A stretch of 64,000 bases of DNA from Ignavibacteria bacterium (GCA_016710985.1 JADJTX010000003.1:236269-300268); one strand, 5' to 3'. Shown: positions 17,139 to 28,055, counted from the stretch's first letter. Notes: generated by a model from the sequence alone, not told the origin. Made by a program: numbers and translations.

Positions 17139-20100
17139 ATGACAGATAATTATACGGAATTTTTAAATCCAAAATTTGGATATTCCTATGAAGACTTATA
17201 TGATCCTTTCAAACTTAAATCAATTGCCTGTGATTTTTATAAATATTTCGAAAGCAGGGATGCTAAAAAATTTGAGGACTTTGTAAACTACCAGGATTCA
17301 AAAGGTACCGGCATGTCGAATCTTCAGATATCTACAGTATTAATTGATTCATCATATATACTCAATGATTTTATCATTGAACTTTTTCATCTTGAAAATG
17401 AACAGGGAAAGTTTTTAAAAGAAGTTGAGCATGAAAAAGATGTCCTTGTATTTAAAAGCTATTTTCAGAAAAAAGTTTTAAAGAAATTTAAGAAAGAAAA
17501 CCTTTCTGAGTTAGACTGGGCTGAGCTGGACAGATTTGTATCTGATCTTAAAAAGACTGCTTTCCCTGAATACGATTTTATAAACGATGAAGAGAAGTTT
17601 ACAGCAAAATTCATTCTTGAATTGATAGAGATAGAAAAAAATTACAAATGGTTCTATGAAGGTGGTAAATTTGCACCGGAAAATTTTGTCATCCCTGACT
17701 TAATAAAGGCTGAAGCGGACAAAGTATTGAATGAAGTTAAACATTCCCGGATTATTAAGTCAGAAATCATGAAAGAGGAACCGGGTGATTTGGAATATTT
17801 AAGTTTTATCGTTAGTGAACTTGAAAAATGGATTTTTGCAAAAAAATTTTTTGATCCTGGCGTAAAGAATTGGGTAATATTTTTTGAACCTCAAAAACTT
17901 GATTACTTCAATCTTGTAGATTCTGAACAGCCGGACAGGGAAGTTCCGGAAATGCTGCAGGCTCCTTCAGGCCTGCTTCAGCAGAGAATAGGTTTTAAGC
18001 TTACAGACAACCGTATGGGTAAGAGGCATGTTCTTAATCAGGTTGATTATTGCATGTTTTGTCATGACAGAGATAAAGATTCATGTTCAAAAGGTCTCTC
18101 AGACAGATTCGGAAATGTAAAAATAAATCCGCTTGGAATTGAGCTGGAAGGCTGCCCCCTAAATGAAAAAATTTCCGAGATGCATTTTGTCCGTAAACAG
18201 GGATTTCCGATAGCATCCCTTGCATTGGTTATAATCGATAACCCTAATCTTCCCGGCACAGGTCACAGGATATGCAATGACTGTATGAAATCATGCATAT
18301 TCCAGACTCAGGAGCCGGTAAACATTCCGGAGATAGAAACTAATATACTCACAGATGTTTTCAGACTTCCATATGGTTATGAAATTTATTCCTTGCTTAC
18401 ACGATGGAATCCATTAAATATTAAAAGACCATACCCGTTACCCTTTAATGGTAAGAATGTTTTAGTTGTAGGAATGGGACCTGCAGGATATACATTGTCA
18501 CACTATTTATTAAATGAAGGATTTGGAGTAGTAGGAATAGATGCTTTAAAAATTGAAAGAGTTCATGAAAATTACTGCGGGATCAAAGATGAAAACGGGT
18601 TTACCGAATTTCCAAAACCTGTAAAATATTTTCATGAAGAAATTGAGGAAGAACTTGACAAAAGGATATTACAGGGTTTTGGAGGAGTTTCAGAGTATGG
18701 CATTACTGTTCGATGGGATAAAAATTTTCTTACTGCAATTTATATAAATATTTCCAGAAGAAACAAATTCCGTTTATACGACGGCATAAGATTCGGAGGT
18801 ACGTTGACCATTGAAGATGCGTGGAAAATCGGATTTGACCATATTGCCATCGCTACAGGCGCAGGTAAGCCTACTGTAATAAACATGAAAAATAATCTTA
18901 TCCGGGGAATAAAAAAAGCTTCCGACTTTTTAATGGCTCTGCAATTGACAGGAGCAGCAAAGGAAAATAATCTCGCCAACCTGCAGATACAGCTGCCTGC
19001 AATTGTTATAGGAGGAGGTCTCACAGCAATTGATACTGCAACAGAACTTCTTGCATATTATCCGGTACAGGTTCTTAAAGTTCTCGATAAATATGAAAAA
19101 CTTGTTGCAGAAACCGGTGAAGATGATTTTTGGAGCTCCTGTAATGAAGAAGAAAAAGAAATTATGAATACCTTCATTCAGCATGGCAGGGAGATCAGAG
19201 CGGAGTTGGATTTAGCCGGGAAAGAAAACCGGATTCCGGATTTTATTTCAATCGAAAGAAAATGGGGGGGAGTTACGATAGCATACCGGAAACGATTAAT
19301 TGATTCCCCTGCATACAGACTCAATCACGAGGAAGTCATTAAAGCTTTAGAGCAGGGTATTCATTTCGCGGAAGGTATGGTGCCCCCAGGCAATTTCAAA
19401 TAAATACGGTGCAGTTGATGAAATTATTTTTTGAAAGGCAGCTTACATTTGAAAGTGACAGTAAAGCTGAAAACAAAAGACCTGTAAGAAAAGGTGAAAC
19501 TATCCGCCTCAAAGCAAAGACCGTTATGGTAGCTGCCGGGACATCTCCTAATATTATTTATGAAAAAGAATATCCGGGAACGTTTCAGCTGGATGACAGA
19601 AAATATTTTTTTAAACCATACAGATTTGCTGATAATAAATTAACCGCTGCCGGTAAAAACGAAACAGGATTTTTTACTTCATATAATGTGAACGGAAAAT
19701 ATATTTCTTTTTACGGTGACAATCATCCGAAATATGCGGGTAATGTAGTAAAGGCAATGGCTTCAGCAAAAGACGGTTATGAAAAGGTTACAGAGATCTT
19801 TAAAAATGAATTATCAAAATTGAATTTTAATGAGAGTGCAGTTAAGGACAGAGAAAAGAGCTTCAGCAGTCTTGTATCGGTGCTTGATAACGGCTTGATA
19901 GCAATTGTTGAGGAAGTGATAAGACTGACCCCGACAATTGTTGAAGTAATTATCAGAGCTCCCTTTGCCGTTGACAAGTTTCATCCGGGTCAATTTTACC
20001 GGTTACAAAATTATGAAACCAATGCTGTATACATCGATGACAATCCCCTGACAATGGAGGGACTTGCCATGACCGGCTCCCTGACTAATATCGAAAAAGG

Positions 20101-20908
20101 TCTGCTTTCCATTATTGTACTTGAGCTGGGAGTTTCTTCACGGCTCGTTGCAAATCTGAAAAAAGGTGAACGCTTAGTTGTCATGGGACCTACAGGAGCT
20201 CCGACACATATACCCTCAGGCGAAAATGTATTGCTTGTCGGAGGCGGTCTTGGAAATGCCGTATTATTTTCGATTGCGGATGCTTTAAAAAGAAATAATA
20301 ACAAAGTAATATATTTTGCCGGGTATAAAGATTCTTCAGATATATATAAAATGGATGAAGTAGAATCCGCTGCTGATCAGGTAATCTGGAGTAATGATAC
20401 CGGTAAAAAAATAATTCCACGAAGAGAACAGGATCTGACGTTTACCGGAAATATTATTCAGGCAATGGAAGCTTTCAACCGAGGGGTGATCGGAAAAAAA
20501 GTCTTTGATTTTAAAGAGGTTGACAGAATAATTACCATAGGAAGTGACAGAATGATGAATGCTGTAAAGTTAGCCCGGCATACTATCTTCAAAAACCAGC
20601 TTAAGGAACATATAGCTATTGGAAGCATTAATTCTCCGATGCAATGCATGATGAAAGAGATCTGCGCACAATGTCTGCAAAGACACGTTGATCCTGTGAC
20701 CAAAGAAGAATCGTTTGTATTTTCCTGCTTCAACCAGGATCAGCTATTAGATAATGTTGATTTTAATAATCTTAATCAACGGTTAAGAACAAATTCGGTT
20801 CTGGAAAAACTTAGTAATTTTTATCTTTCATATCTTCCGTCAAAAAATGAACCTTACAGAACGAAATTGTATTTTTTGAAAAATCAGAAAACTAGAGGAG
20901 ATACATAA
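17139..20908 (+). CDS. Giant NfnAB/GltD-PyrK-like Fe-S flavoprotein oxidoreductase, frameshifted
   Basis: About 1255 residues once two extra bases are removed: one C in the run at 19383-19387 and one T in the run at 19427-19432. Residues 1 to about 300 are helical and of unknown function. A GltD/NfnB-like half follows: Cys-rich Fe-S region (CMFCHDRDKDSCSKG, EGCPLNEKI, CNDCMKSC), FAD-binding VVGMGPAGYTLS and a second nucleotide fold IGGGLTAIDTATEL. The last third is an NfnA/PyrK-like ferredoxin-reductase module: HPGQFYRLQ, LLVGGGLGNAVLFS, and a 2Fe-2S site CMMKEICAQC with a distal Cys. NfnAB and sulfide dehydrogenase SudAB are two-subunit enzymes moving electrons between NAD(P)H and ferredoxin; here both halves are one chain. 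The exact reaction is unknown. Confidence 0.82.
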
Positions 20909-20945
20909 TTTATATATTAGATTCACCTTTCACTATTCACCTCTT

Positions 20946-21137
20946 TCAAAATCCCTCATCATTCTTCACATCCACGGAAACATTTCCTGTAGAATCTTTG
21001 CTTACACTTATTTCTATTGGTCTGCAGCAGACTTCACAATCGTGAATAAAAGTCTGACTCTTTCCTTCTGAAAAGAATATGTCAGTGTAATTATTTTCTC
21101 CGCAATAAGGACAATTGAATTGAATTTCCTCACCCAT
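20946..21137 (-). CDS. CPXCG-motif cysteine-rich protein
   Basis: A 63-residue protein with two zinc-knuckle-like Cys pairs: CPYCG near residue 9 and CEVCC near residue 34, in the order of the small CPXCG-type cysteine-rich family. Function is unknown; zinc binding is likely. ATG start at 21137. It lies convergent with the preceding flavoprotein gene. Confidence 0.72.
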   Translation of the reverse strand: MGEEIQFNCPYCGENNYTDIFFSEGKSQTFIHDCEVCCRPIEISVSKDSTGNVSVDVKNDEGF

Positions 21138-21231
21138 ATTATTCTTGTGTATTCTTAACCTTTTATTAAAAAATTTTTTAGATTAACCATTGCGTTAAAG
21201 TGATTGTAAAATTTAATGACCGGGTTCGCTA

Positions 21232-21858
21232 TTAAGAAAAATGGCTTAATAGAATTCTCATCGCTCCGTCTACAAGTATCAGTGTCGAAATGAATCCGCC
21301 AATTGCTCCTCCTAAGTGTGCTTCATGTCCAATATTGCCTAATTTACTTTTCATTCCGTAAACAGAAAATCCAATCCACAGAAAAGCAAACAGATAGGCC
21401 GGCATCGGTATGAAAAATACATACAGCATGCTTGTCGGAAAAAATATTATATATGAGAACACAATGCCTGAAACAGCACCTGATGCACCAACTGCTACAT
21501 ACAGAGGATTATTGTAATGAAATATTACAGTCAGCATTGAACCGGAAAGCAAACTTATGAAATATATTAAAAAGAAATACAGACTGCCTTCAAAGCTTCC
21601 GAAATTCTCAATGAAAAATCTTTCGAGAAAACTGCCGAATGTAAACAGAGCAAACATGTTAAAAAACAGATGCATGAAATTGGCATGTAAAAAGGCAGAT
21701 GTAATTACCTGATAATATTTCTTATCATGCACTATCTGATATGGCCATTCGGAGAACTTTTCCATATATACCGGATTTCCGTAAAATGCCCAGAGCGATA
21801 TTGCTACATTCGCAAAAAGCAAAGTGAGTGTAACAGGTGAGTCTAACAAAGCATTCAA
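21232..21858 (-). CDS. Rhomboid-family intramembrane serine protease
   Basis: A 208-residue polytopic membrane protein with six hydrophobic segments. The catalytic Ser is in VGASGAVSGIVFSY (GxSG) and the His in HEAHLGGAIGGF, with the HANFMHLFFNMFALFTFG helix typical of rhomboids. It cleaves transmembrane substrates within the membrane; the substrate is unknown. The start is TTG at 21858, since no in-frame ATG is closer. It is ten bases downstream of pyrD on the same strand. Confidence 0.9.
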   Translation of the reverse strand: MNALLDSPVTLTLLFANVAISLWAFYGNPVYMEKFSEWPYQIVHDKKYYQVITSAFLHANFMHLFFNMFALFTFGSFLERFFIENFGSFEGSLYFFLIYFISLLSGSMLTVIFHYNNPLYVAVGASGAVSGIVFSYIIFFPTSMLYVFFIPMPAYLFAFLWIGFSVYGMKSKLGNIGHEAHLGGAIGGFISTLILVDGAMRILLSHFS

Positions 21859-21868
21859 ATTTTCTTGT

Positions 21869-22903
21869 TTAATTTATATTATCCCGTAAAATCTTTTTTA
21901 TTATCCCCGGATCTTCATAAATGAGACCGGTATAAATCTGAACTAATGAAGCTCCTGAACTTATTTTATCGTCAAAATCTGTTCTTGTAAACACCCCGCC
22001 TACTCCTGTAAGGATCAAAGAATTATCCGGATTCATTTCAAATAGTCTTTTTAATATTCTGTCGGATATTAATTTAAGCGGCTTTCCGCTGAGACCGCCT
22101 TGTTCAGTGATGTTAGTTTTTAAATTCATTCTTTCAACTGTTGTATTTGTCGCAATTATTCCGGTTAAATTACTTTTCTTTGTCAGCTTGTAAATTGATT
22201 CCAGAATATTATCATTTAGGTCGGGTGCAATTTTGAGAAATATACACTTTAAAGATGAACTTTTTGATTTAGAAATTTCCTTATTAAGGGTTTGAATTTC
22301 TCTGAGCAAATTATCGAGATATTCTTCTTCATGCAGCATCCTGAGGCCTTCAGTGTTGGGAGATGAAATGTTTATGGTAAAATAATCCGCAGCATCATAA
22401 AGCTTTTCAAAACAAATTCTGTAATCCGAGACAGCATCTTTGATAGCTGTGTTTTTATTTTTTCCAATGTTAACGCCTATTATAAAATCTGTTCCGGTGT
22501 ACTTTTTAGCTTTAAGAATATTCTTTTTAATTTCATCAGCTCCTTTATTATTAAACCCCAACCTGTTAATGATCGCCTCATCCTTTTTTAATCTGAATAT
22601 TCTAGGTTTATCGTTACCGGATTGAGGAAGAGGTGTAACAGTGCCGACTTCAACGTGAGAAAATCCCAGCGCTTCCCAGAATCTTATTGCAATTCCGTTT
22701 TTATCAAAACCCGCCGCGAGTCCCAGGCGGTTTGTAAATTTAAGTTTGCTGATGATCACTCCGGACCGGGTCTGAGGTGCATAAATAATTTTCAGTAAAG
22801 GATAAAGAAACTTTGCTTTTGAAAAAAAATTTAAAACAAAATTATGAATAGTTTCAGCGTCAAAAAGAAATAAGACCGGTCTTATGAAAATTTTATAAAC
22901 CAC
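21869..22903 (-). CDS. pyrD: Dihydroorotate dehydrogenase, class 2 (quinone-dependent)
   Basis: A 344-residue FMN enzyme of pyrimidine synthesis. An N-terminal amphipathic extension (FIRPVLFLFDAETIHNFVLN) marks the membrane-associated class 2 form. Conserved segments include NRLGLAAGFDKNG, VEVGTVTPLPQSGN, INRLGFNNKGAD, INISSPNTEGLR (catalytic Ser), GIIATNTT, GGLSGKPL and the phosphate-binding LTGVGGV. It donates electrons to the quinone pool at the inner membrane. GTG start at 22903. Confidence 0.95.
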   Translation of the reverse strand: MVYKIFIRPVLFLFDAETIHNFVLNFFSKAKFLYPLLKIIYAPQTRSGVIISKLKFTNRLGLAAGFDKNGIAIRFWEALGFSHVEVGTVTPLPQSGNDKPRIFRLKKDEAIINRLGFNNKGADEIKKNILKAKKYTGTDFIIGVNIGKNKNTAIKDAVSDYRICFEKLYDAADYFTINISSPNTEGLRMLHEEEYLDNLLREIQTLNKEISKSKSSSLKCIFLKIAPDLNDNILESIYKLTKKSNLTGIIATNTTVERMNLKTNITEQGGLSGKPLKLISDRILKRLFEMNPDNSLILTGVGGVFTRTDFDDKISSGASLVQIYTGLIYEDPGIIKKILRDNIN

Positions 22904-22913
22904 TCTGAATTAG

Positions 22914-23062
22914 CAGTTAAAAGATAAAAGTTAAAAGTTAAAAGTTGAAAGTTGAAAGTTGAAGATTTGTAAGTTTATAAAGTTTGTTAACTTAATAAAA
23001 AAGTCCTTAGAAATAATTCCAAGGACTTACTTTTAACTTTATAAACTTTTAACTTTTAACTT
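22914..23062. repeat. Inverted pair of heptamer arrays around a hairpin
   Basis: The left array (22914-22965) has about seven copies of a 7-mer near AAGTTAA/AAGTTGA. The right array (23027-23062) has about four copies of the reverse-complement 7-mer TTAACTT. Between them is a smaller inverted repeat AAGTCCTT/AAGGACTT (23000-23030). The whole spacer between pyrD and tRNA-Pro could fold as one long stem-loop. Confidence 0.75.
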
Positions 23063-23067
23063 GTTAG

Positions 23068-23141
23068 TCGGAACGGCAGGATTCGAACCTGCGGCCTCCA
23101 GTTCCCAAAACTGGCGCGATACCGGGCTACGCTACGCTCCG
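23068..23141 (-). tRNA. tRNA-Pro (anticodon TGG)
   Basis: The reverse complement has the acceptor stem CGGAGCG/CGTTCCG with one G-T pair and discriminator A. The anticodon stem CCAGT/ACTGG encloses TTTGGGA, giving TGG. The T-loop is TTCGAAT. The 3' CCA is not encoded. 74 bases. Confidence 0.95.
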
Positions 23142-23346
23142 TTTTACAAGTTACACATTACAGCCCTTTTTTTCAAACCATTTTTGAATTTAAAAATGAA
23201 AGCTGAAAATAAACCCGGTAGTCAATAGCTTAGCCACGAATTAACGGAATTTGAATGCATATTTGAATCCTACATAATATTGAACTTTAAGTTGTAAATA
23301 GAATCTGTTGTTGGTAAATTTAATCATATTAACTAAATTAAAATCC

Positions 23347-24800
23347 ATGAAAAAAATTTTTATTGCTGTTTTCATATTCATCTTTCATAATTTTTCAAAT
23401 TCCCAGTGGATTCAGGCATCCCGTCCTTCTCCGGCTTTTCCATTGTTTTCCTGTTCTTTCCCTTCCGTAAACACCGGTTTTGCAGTTGGCTATGGAAACA
23501 CAATGATAAAGTCTACAAATGGCGGATTGAACTGGTTTAATATTTCAATTTTCAGTAATACTGCCAACGATCTTAACTCTGTCTTTTTATAAATGAAAAT
23601 ACCGGCTGGATGTGCTCCACAAGTGATACAGTCTTTTATACAACAAATTCAGGTGCAAGCTGGAGTCCGCAGATTAATTTCATTTCTGATCCTAATAAAG
23701 TGTATTTTGCAAATGCTTCAACAGGATGGATCTTATCCACTCCACATTTGTACAGAACAACTAATGCCGGATTAAACTGGGTAAATATAAATTCACAGAT
23801 GGGATTTGATTTTACTTTTCTAAACGAAAACACAGGATGGAAAACCATTTATGGGGGAGGAAGTTCTACTATATACAAAACTAATAATGGCGGGGTTTCC
23901 TGGACTCCGCAATATTCTACCTCTGATTTCCGCGTTATCTATTCAATTGATTTTGTAAATGAAAATACCGGATGGGCAGCAGGATACCGGGAGCATATAT
24001 TAAAAACTACAAACGGAGGAGTGAACTGGGTTCAGCAAAGAGACATGAACAACTCGACAGGATTTTTTTCCATGGATTTCATTAATGAAAATACCGGCTG
24101 GGCTATAGGGGATAATGGTTTCTCTGTTTACACAGTTAATGGCGGCTCTTCCTGGAATCAGATTCCTTTAAGTGCGGGCAGAGCAACGGTAAAATTTATC
24201 AATTCAACTACCGGTTGGGTTGTAGGAAACCATGTCTTTAAAACTACAACAGGCGGCCTTACATTTAGAAATCTTCTGAGCACTTTTTTAATTGAAGGAT
24301 TTTATAATGAACAAAATAACACTATGATAAGTGATACTGTAAGAGTTTATCTGAGAAATGGATCGTCACCTTATGCTGTTATTGATTCTGCTTCAGCTGT
24401 AATAAATTCCGACGGAACCGGATCGTTCAACTTTCTGAATGCGTCAAACAATGTAAATTATTACATTAGTATAAAGCACCGGAATTCCATTGAGACATGG
24501 AGTTCAGTTCCTCATAGTTTTGTTTCAAATAATCTTTCATATGATTTCAGTTCGTCTTCTTTTCAGGCTTACGGAAATAATCAGAAGCTAAAAGGGACTC
24601 GCTGGACAATTTTTTCGGGAGATACTGATCAGGACGGGTTTGTTGACGCTAATGATCTGATAATGGCTTATAATAATGCAAATAAATTTCAAACCGGTTA
24701 CCTGACTACTGATGTAAACGGAGACAACTTAACTGATCTTTCTGATCTTGTTTTAATTTCAAATAATTCAGCAAGTTTTGTACATGCAATAAGACCATAA
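23347..24800 (+). CDS. Secreted YCF48/BNR-repeat protein with dockerin-like tail, frameshifted
   Basis: Starts at ATG 23347 with a signal peptide (MKKIFIAVFIFIFHNFSNSQ). The body has seven or so repeats of the type FVNENTGWAAG...ILKTTNGGVNW, characteristic of YCF48/BNR beta-propeller proteins. The C terminus has a pair of calcium-binding-like segments (DTDQDGFVDANDL, DVNGDNLTDLSDL) resembling dockerin type I repeats, common in secreted proteins of this phylum. A missing T in the run at 23584-23588 splits the frame; restoring it joins VFFINENTGW perfectly. About 484 residues. Surface or extracellular location is inferred; no T9SS tail is obvious. Confidence 0.82.
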
Positions 24801-24810
24801 TTATAATGAA

Positions 24811-24843
24811 AAAAGCCGTTTCAATAAAATTGAAACGGCTTTT
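24811..24843. terminator. Bidirectional rho-independent terminator
   Basis: Perfect 15-base inverted repeat AAAAGCCGTTTCAAT / ATTGAAACGGCTTTT with a three-base loop, flanked by A and T runs, between two convergent genes. Works on both strands. Confidence 0.9.
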
Positions 24844-24864
24844 AAAAAAAATACTGAATAATAT

Positions 24865-25551
24865 TTATTTATCAGAAAGTGTTACCTTTATCATCTTAAC
24901 ATCAGTTGCCGGTTTATCTCCCGGACCTGTTTTTGTCTTACCAATCTTTTCAACTACATCCATTCCGCCTACAACTTCACCGAATATAGCATGTTTGCCG
25001 TCAAGGTGAGGCGTAGGAGCTAGTGTTATGAAGAACTGTGAGGTTCCTGTATTGGGACCTCTGTTAGCCATAGAAAGAATTCCTTTTTTACTGTGTTTAA
25101 GACCGGGACCAAACTCATCCTGAATAGTAACTTTAGAACCGCTCGTTCCTGTTCCGGTAGGGTCACCGCCCTGTATCATGAATCCGTCTATTACTCTGTG
25201 AAAGATAATACCGTTGTAAAATCCTTCATTGACCAACTTCTGGAAATTAGCAGTAGTGATCGGTGCCTCTTTTGTAAAAAGTTTTATCTTTATCATACCC
25301 ATTGATGTTTCCATGTTAACAAAGTCACCTAGTTTTTTTGAATCTTCTTTAGCTGCTGTTTGATTGTTGTCCATTGTGCTGTCTTTTTTTTCTGTTTTAG
25401 TTTGAGTTGATTTTACTGTATCTGTTGCTTTCGTTTTATTGTCGCCCGTCTTACCTTCTGTTTTGGTTTCGTCTTTCTTCTCTCCGCAACCCATTAGTAA
25501 AACAGCAATAATTAAAAATGAAAATATTACCGTTAGTTTACTTTTGAACAT
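24865..25551 (-). CDS. Cyclophilin-type peptidyl-prolyl isomerase lipoprotein
   Basis: A 228-residue lipoprotein. The signal peptide ends in a lipobox (LLMGC), followed by a Lys/Thr/Asp-rich low-complexity linker of about 45 residues and a cyclophilin domain. Active-site motifs are present: FHRVIDGFMIQGGDPTGTG, GPNTGTSQFFITLAPTPHLD and KHAIFGEV. It assists protein folding on the periplasmic face of a membrane. Its leader contains a CAATACT heptamer array (25575-25603), also found before thrS and a GT9 gene. ATG start. Confidence 0.92.
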   Translation of the reverse strand: MFKSKLTVIFSFLIIAVLLMGCGEKKDETKTEGKTGDNKTKATDTVKSTQTKTEKKDSTMDNNQTAAKEDSKKLGDFVNMETSMGMIKIKLFTKEAPITTANFQKLVNEGFYNGIIFHRVIDGFMIQGGDPTGTGTSGSKVTIQDEFGPGLKHSKKGILSMANRGPNTGTSQFFITLAPTPHLDGKHAIFGEVVGGMDVVEKIGKTKTGPGDKPATDVKMIKVTLSDK

Positions 25552-25574
25552 TTATTTCTCCTTGAGTTTTATTT

Positions 25575-25603
25575 TAAGTATTGTGTATTGAGTATTGAGT
25601 ATT
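25575..25603. repeat. Heptamer array upstream of the cyclophilin gene
   Basis: Four near-copies of GTATTGA-type 7-mers (AAGTATT, GTGTATT, GAGTATT, GAGTATT) about 24 bases before the start codon. On the coding strand this reads CAATACT repeats, matching the arrays upstream of thrS and of the GT9 gene at 37127. Confidence 0.75.
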
Positions 25604-25643
25604 TCACTTTATATTTTGAATTTTACGAATCTTACAAATCCAA

Positions 25644-26668
25644 TCAGAACTGTTTCAGGAATCTCACATCATTCTCATGAAACATCCTGATATCAGGAAT
25701 TCCGTATTTTGCAATAGTGGTCTTTCTATGCCCATACCAAAAGCAAAGCCTGAATATATCTCCGGATCATAACCAACCTTTTCAAAAACTTTCGGATCCA
25801 CCATTCCGCAGCCCATGATTTCAAGCCATCCTGTATATTTACATATCCTGCATCCTTTAGCTTTACATAAATAACATTCCACATCCAGCTCTGCAGACGG
25901 TTCTGTAAACGGAAAGTACGATGGTCTCCATCTTGTTTTCAATGTCTCTCCGAAAAATTCTTTGGCAAAATAATTAAGCGTTCCTTTCAGTTCCCTGAAG
26001 GTAACTTTCTTATCAACATATAAACCTTCGATCTGATGGAATACTGCAAGGCTTCTCGCGCTTACCGCTTCATTCCTGTAACATTTACCGGGTACGACAA
26101 CCCTTATCGGCGGTTTTGTACTTTCCATAATTCTGACCTGACCGGGAGATGTATGTGTCCTTAATAGGTATTGCCTGTCTTTTCCTGTACTGTCAACATA
26201 AAAAGTGTCCTGCATATCTCTGGAAGGATGATAATCCGGTGTGTTAAGTGCATCAAAATTGTGATACTCATCTTCTATTTCCGGACCTTCATAAACCTGA
26301 AAACCAATTCGTTCGAAAATTCCTGTTATTTCTTCTATTGCCTGAGATACAGGGTGCTTTGTGCCCTTGTTAAAAGTTCTTCCCGGAAGAGTTATGTCCA
26401 TGTTATCCGCAGCAGATCCTGAGCCGGACTCAAACGTCAATTTTCTTTCATCATAAATTCCCTGAATATATATCTTCAGCTCATTCAAAGATTTACCTAC
26501 TTTTCCTTTTGACTCCTTATCAACAGTCTTAAACTCTTCGAACAGATCATTGAGAATTCCATTTCTGCCGAGATATTTAATCCGGAATTCCTCCAATATA
26601 TCCGCGGAAGAAATTTGTCCCGATTCATTCTGAGCTTCGGATTTTATAGATTCGATCTTCTCTAGCAT
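25644..26668 (-). CDS. pheS: Phenylalanyl-tRNA synthetase alpha subunit, frameshifted near the end
   Basis: Charges tRNA-Phe as an alpha2-beta2 enzyme in the cytoplasm. It shows the N-terminal coiled coil, motif 1 HPVSQAIEEITGIF, motif 2 FHQIEGLYVDK with LLRTHTSPGQVR, and motif 3 in GFAFGMGIER. After GMGIER the frame breaks; adding one A (coding strand) near 25721 restores the expected C terminus ...KYGIPDIRMFHENDVRF ending LKQF at TGA 25644. Length is about 342 residues, normal for PheS. An essential gene, so the break is probably a sequencing error. It is the last gene of the thrS-infC-rpmI-rplT-pheS block; pheT is not adjacent. Confidence 0.94.
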
Positions 26669-26751
26669 TAATAAATTTTTTAACTTTAAACTAAAAATAA
26701 AACAAGGCGAACAAATTTATCCGCCTTAATTATTATTTATTTCAGGGAAAT

Positions 26752-27099
26752 TTATTTCAAAGCAAACTTAACAATTTCATTAAAGGCTTCAATGTTTCCG
26801 TATGCTAAATCAGCAAGCATTTTCCTGTTGATGTCAATGTTCTTTTTGTTAAGCGCATTTATCAGCTTCGAATAAGTCGTATTGTTCATTCTTGCTGCTG
26901 CATTTATTCTGGTGATCCACAGACTCTTATACTCTCCTTTCTTTAGTCTTCTGTCTCTGTATGCGTGCGTCAGTCCCTTTTCGACGGAATTTTTGGCAAC
27001 AGTATATAATTTACTTCTCGCACCTACGTATCCTTTTGCTTCCTCTAAGACCCTCTTTCTTCTTCTGTGTGAAGCAACTTTATTTTTTGAACGTGGCAT
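26752..27099 (-). CDS. rplT: 50S ribosomal protein L20
   Basis: A 115-residue L20 with the typical basic N-terminal extension (MPRSKNKVASHRRRKRVLEEAKGY) and the C-terminal globular part WITRINAAARMNNTTYSKLI. It is needed for early 50S assembly and, in other bacteria, represses its own operon. It lies 37 bases downstream of rpmI. Confidence 0.98.
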   Translation of the reverse strand: MPRSKNKVASHRRRKRVLEEAKGYVGARSKLYTVAKNSVEKGLTHAYRDRRLKKGEYKSLWITRINAAARMNNTTYSKLINALNKKNIDINRKMLADLAYGNIEAFNEIVKFALK

Positions 27100-27136
27100 T
27101 TATTCTCCTTCTGTATAGAAATTTTTAAAATAGGTT

Positions 27137-27331
27137 TTAAGCTTGAATCATTCTTTTAATTGTTCTTACTTCCTGCTCTGAAACTAAAGTAGCTTTTCCC
27201 AAATGTCTTTTTCTTTTACTGGACTTTTTTGTGAGAATATGACTTCTGTAAGCCTTCTCTCTTTTTACTTTACCGGTGCCTGTAACCTTGAATCTCTTTT
27301 TTGCGGCACGGTTTGACTTCATTTTAGGCAT
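27137..27331 (-). CDS. rpmI: 50S ribosomal protein L35
   Basis: A 64-residue L35: MPKMKSNRAAKKRFKVTGTG, then SHILTKKSSKRKRHLG and the end IKRMIQA. It sits one base after infC on the same strand, the canonical infC-rpmI-rplT order. Confidence 0.97.
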   Translation of the reverse strand: MPKMKSNRAAKKRFKVTGTGKVKREKAYRSHILTKKSSKRKRHLGKATLVSEQEVRTIKRMIQA

Positions 27332-27332
27332 C

Positions 27333-28040
27333 TTAATTTTCCTCTGTTTTATTTTCTTCTGAAATGCCTTTAACTTCTTCCTGACTTTCTACAGGAATAA
27401 CTTCTGTTTCCGGCTTATTTTCTTCGGAAATATTTTTTAATTCTTCTTTATTTTCTAAAGTAGTGATTTTTACTTCTTCTTTTTTATTCTTTGCCAGAGA
27501 ATCTTTATATATCTGTATTTTATTTTTATCCGGTAAAAAATATGATATCAGCTGCTTGCCTTCCATCTTTGGCGGTGATTCAAGTTTTCCAATGTCACTG
27601 AGTTTTTCTACAAGATCATCCATCAGCTTTCTTCCAATCTCAGGATGTGTTATCATCCTTCCCTTAAACATTACAAATGCCTTCACCTTGTGTCCCTCTA
27701 TCAAAAACTGTCTCAGATGCTTTGTCTTAAAATCAATATCATGTGTGTCAGTGTTCGGGTTAAACCGGATCTCCTTTATATGCATCACATGCTGATGCTT
27801 CTTTGTAGCTTTTTCTTTCTTTTGTCTTTCGTAATTGTATTTTCCGTAATCTGCTATTTTACAAACAGGAGGCTTAGATGTTGGTGAAATTTCAATCAAA
27901 TCCAACCCTTTGGAGCGGGCTGTCTGTAACGCCTCTAAGCTCGTCATTACTCCTAAAGCATTTCCATCCTCATCTACCACTCTTACCTGCGGAACGCGGA
28001 TCTGCTCATTTGTTCTTTCTTTGTTAACTTTGTTTTTAAT
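27333..28040 (-). CDS. infC: Translation initiation factor IF-3 with AUU start codon
   Basis: A 235-residue IF-3. The ATG/GTG-type start at 27980 would cut off the conserved N-terminal motif. Reading upstream gives IKNKVNKERTNEQIRVPQVR, and the only plausible initiator in the 15 bases after the in-frame thrS stop is ATT at 28040. An AUU start is the classic device by which IF-3 represses its own translation. The N domain (VRVVDEDGNALGVM) and C domain (KEIRFNPNTDTHDIDFK) are complete. The C-terminal tail of about 50 residues is Glu/Lys-rich and repetitive (two EENKxE units), longer than usual. Confidence 0.95.
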   Translation of the reverse strand: MKNKVNKERTNEQIRVPQVRVVDEDGNALGVMTSLEALQTARSKGLDLIEISPTSKPPVCKIADYGKYNYERQKKEKATKKHQHVMHIKEIRFNPNTDTHDIDFKTKHLRQFLIEGHKVKAFVMFKGRMITHPEIGRKLMDDLVEKLSDIGKLESPPKMEGKQLISYFLPDKNKIQIYKDSLAKNKKEEVKITTLENKEELKNISEENKPETEVIPVESQEEVKGISEENKTEEN

Positions 28041-28055
28041 AAGGTATAGTTTTAA

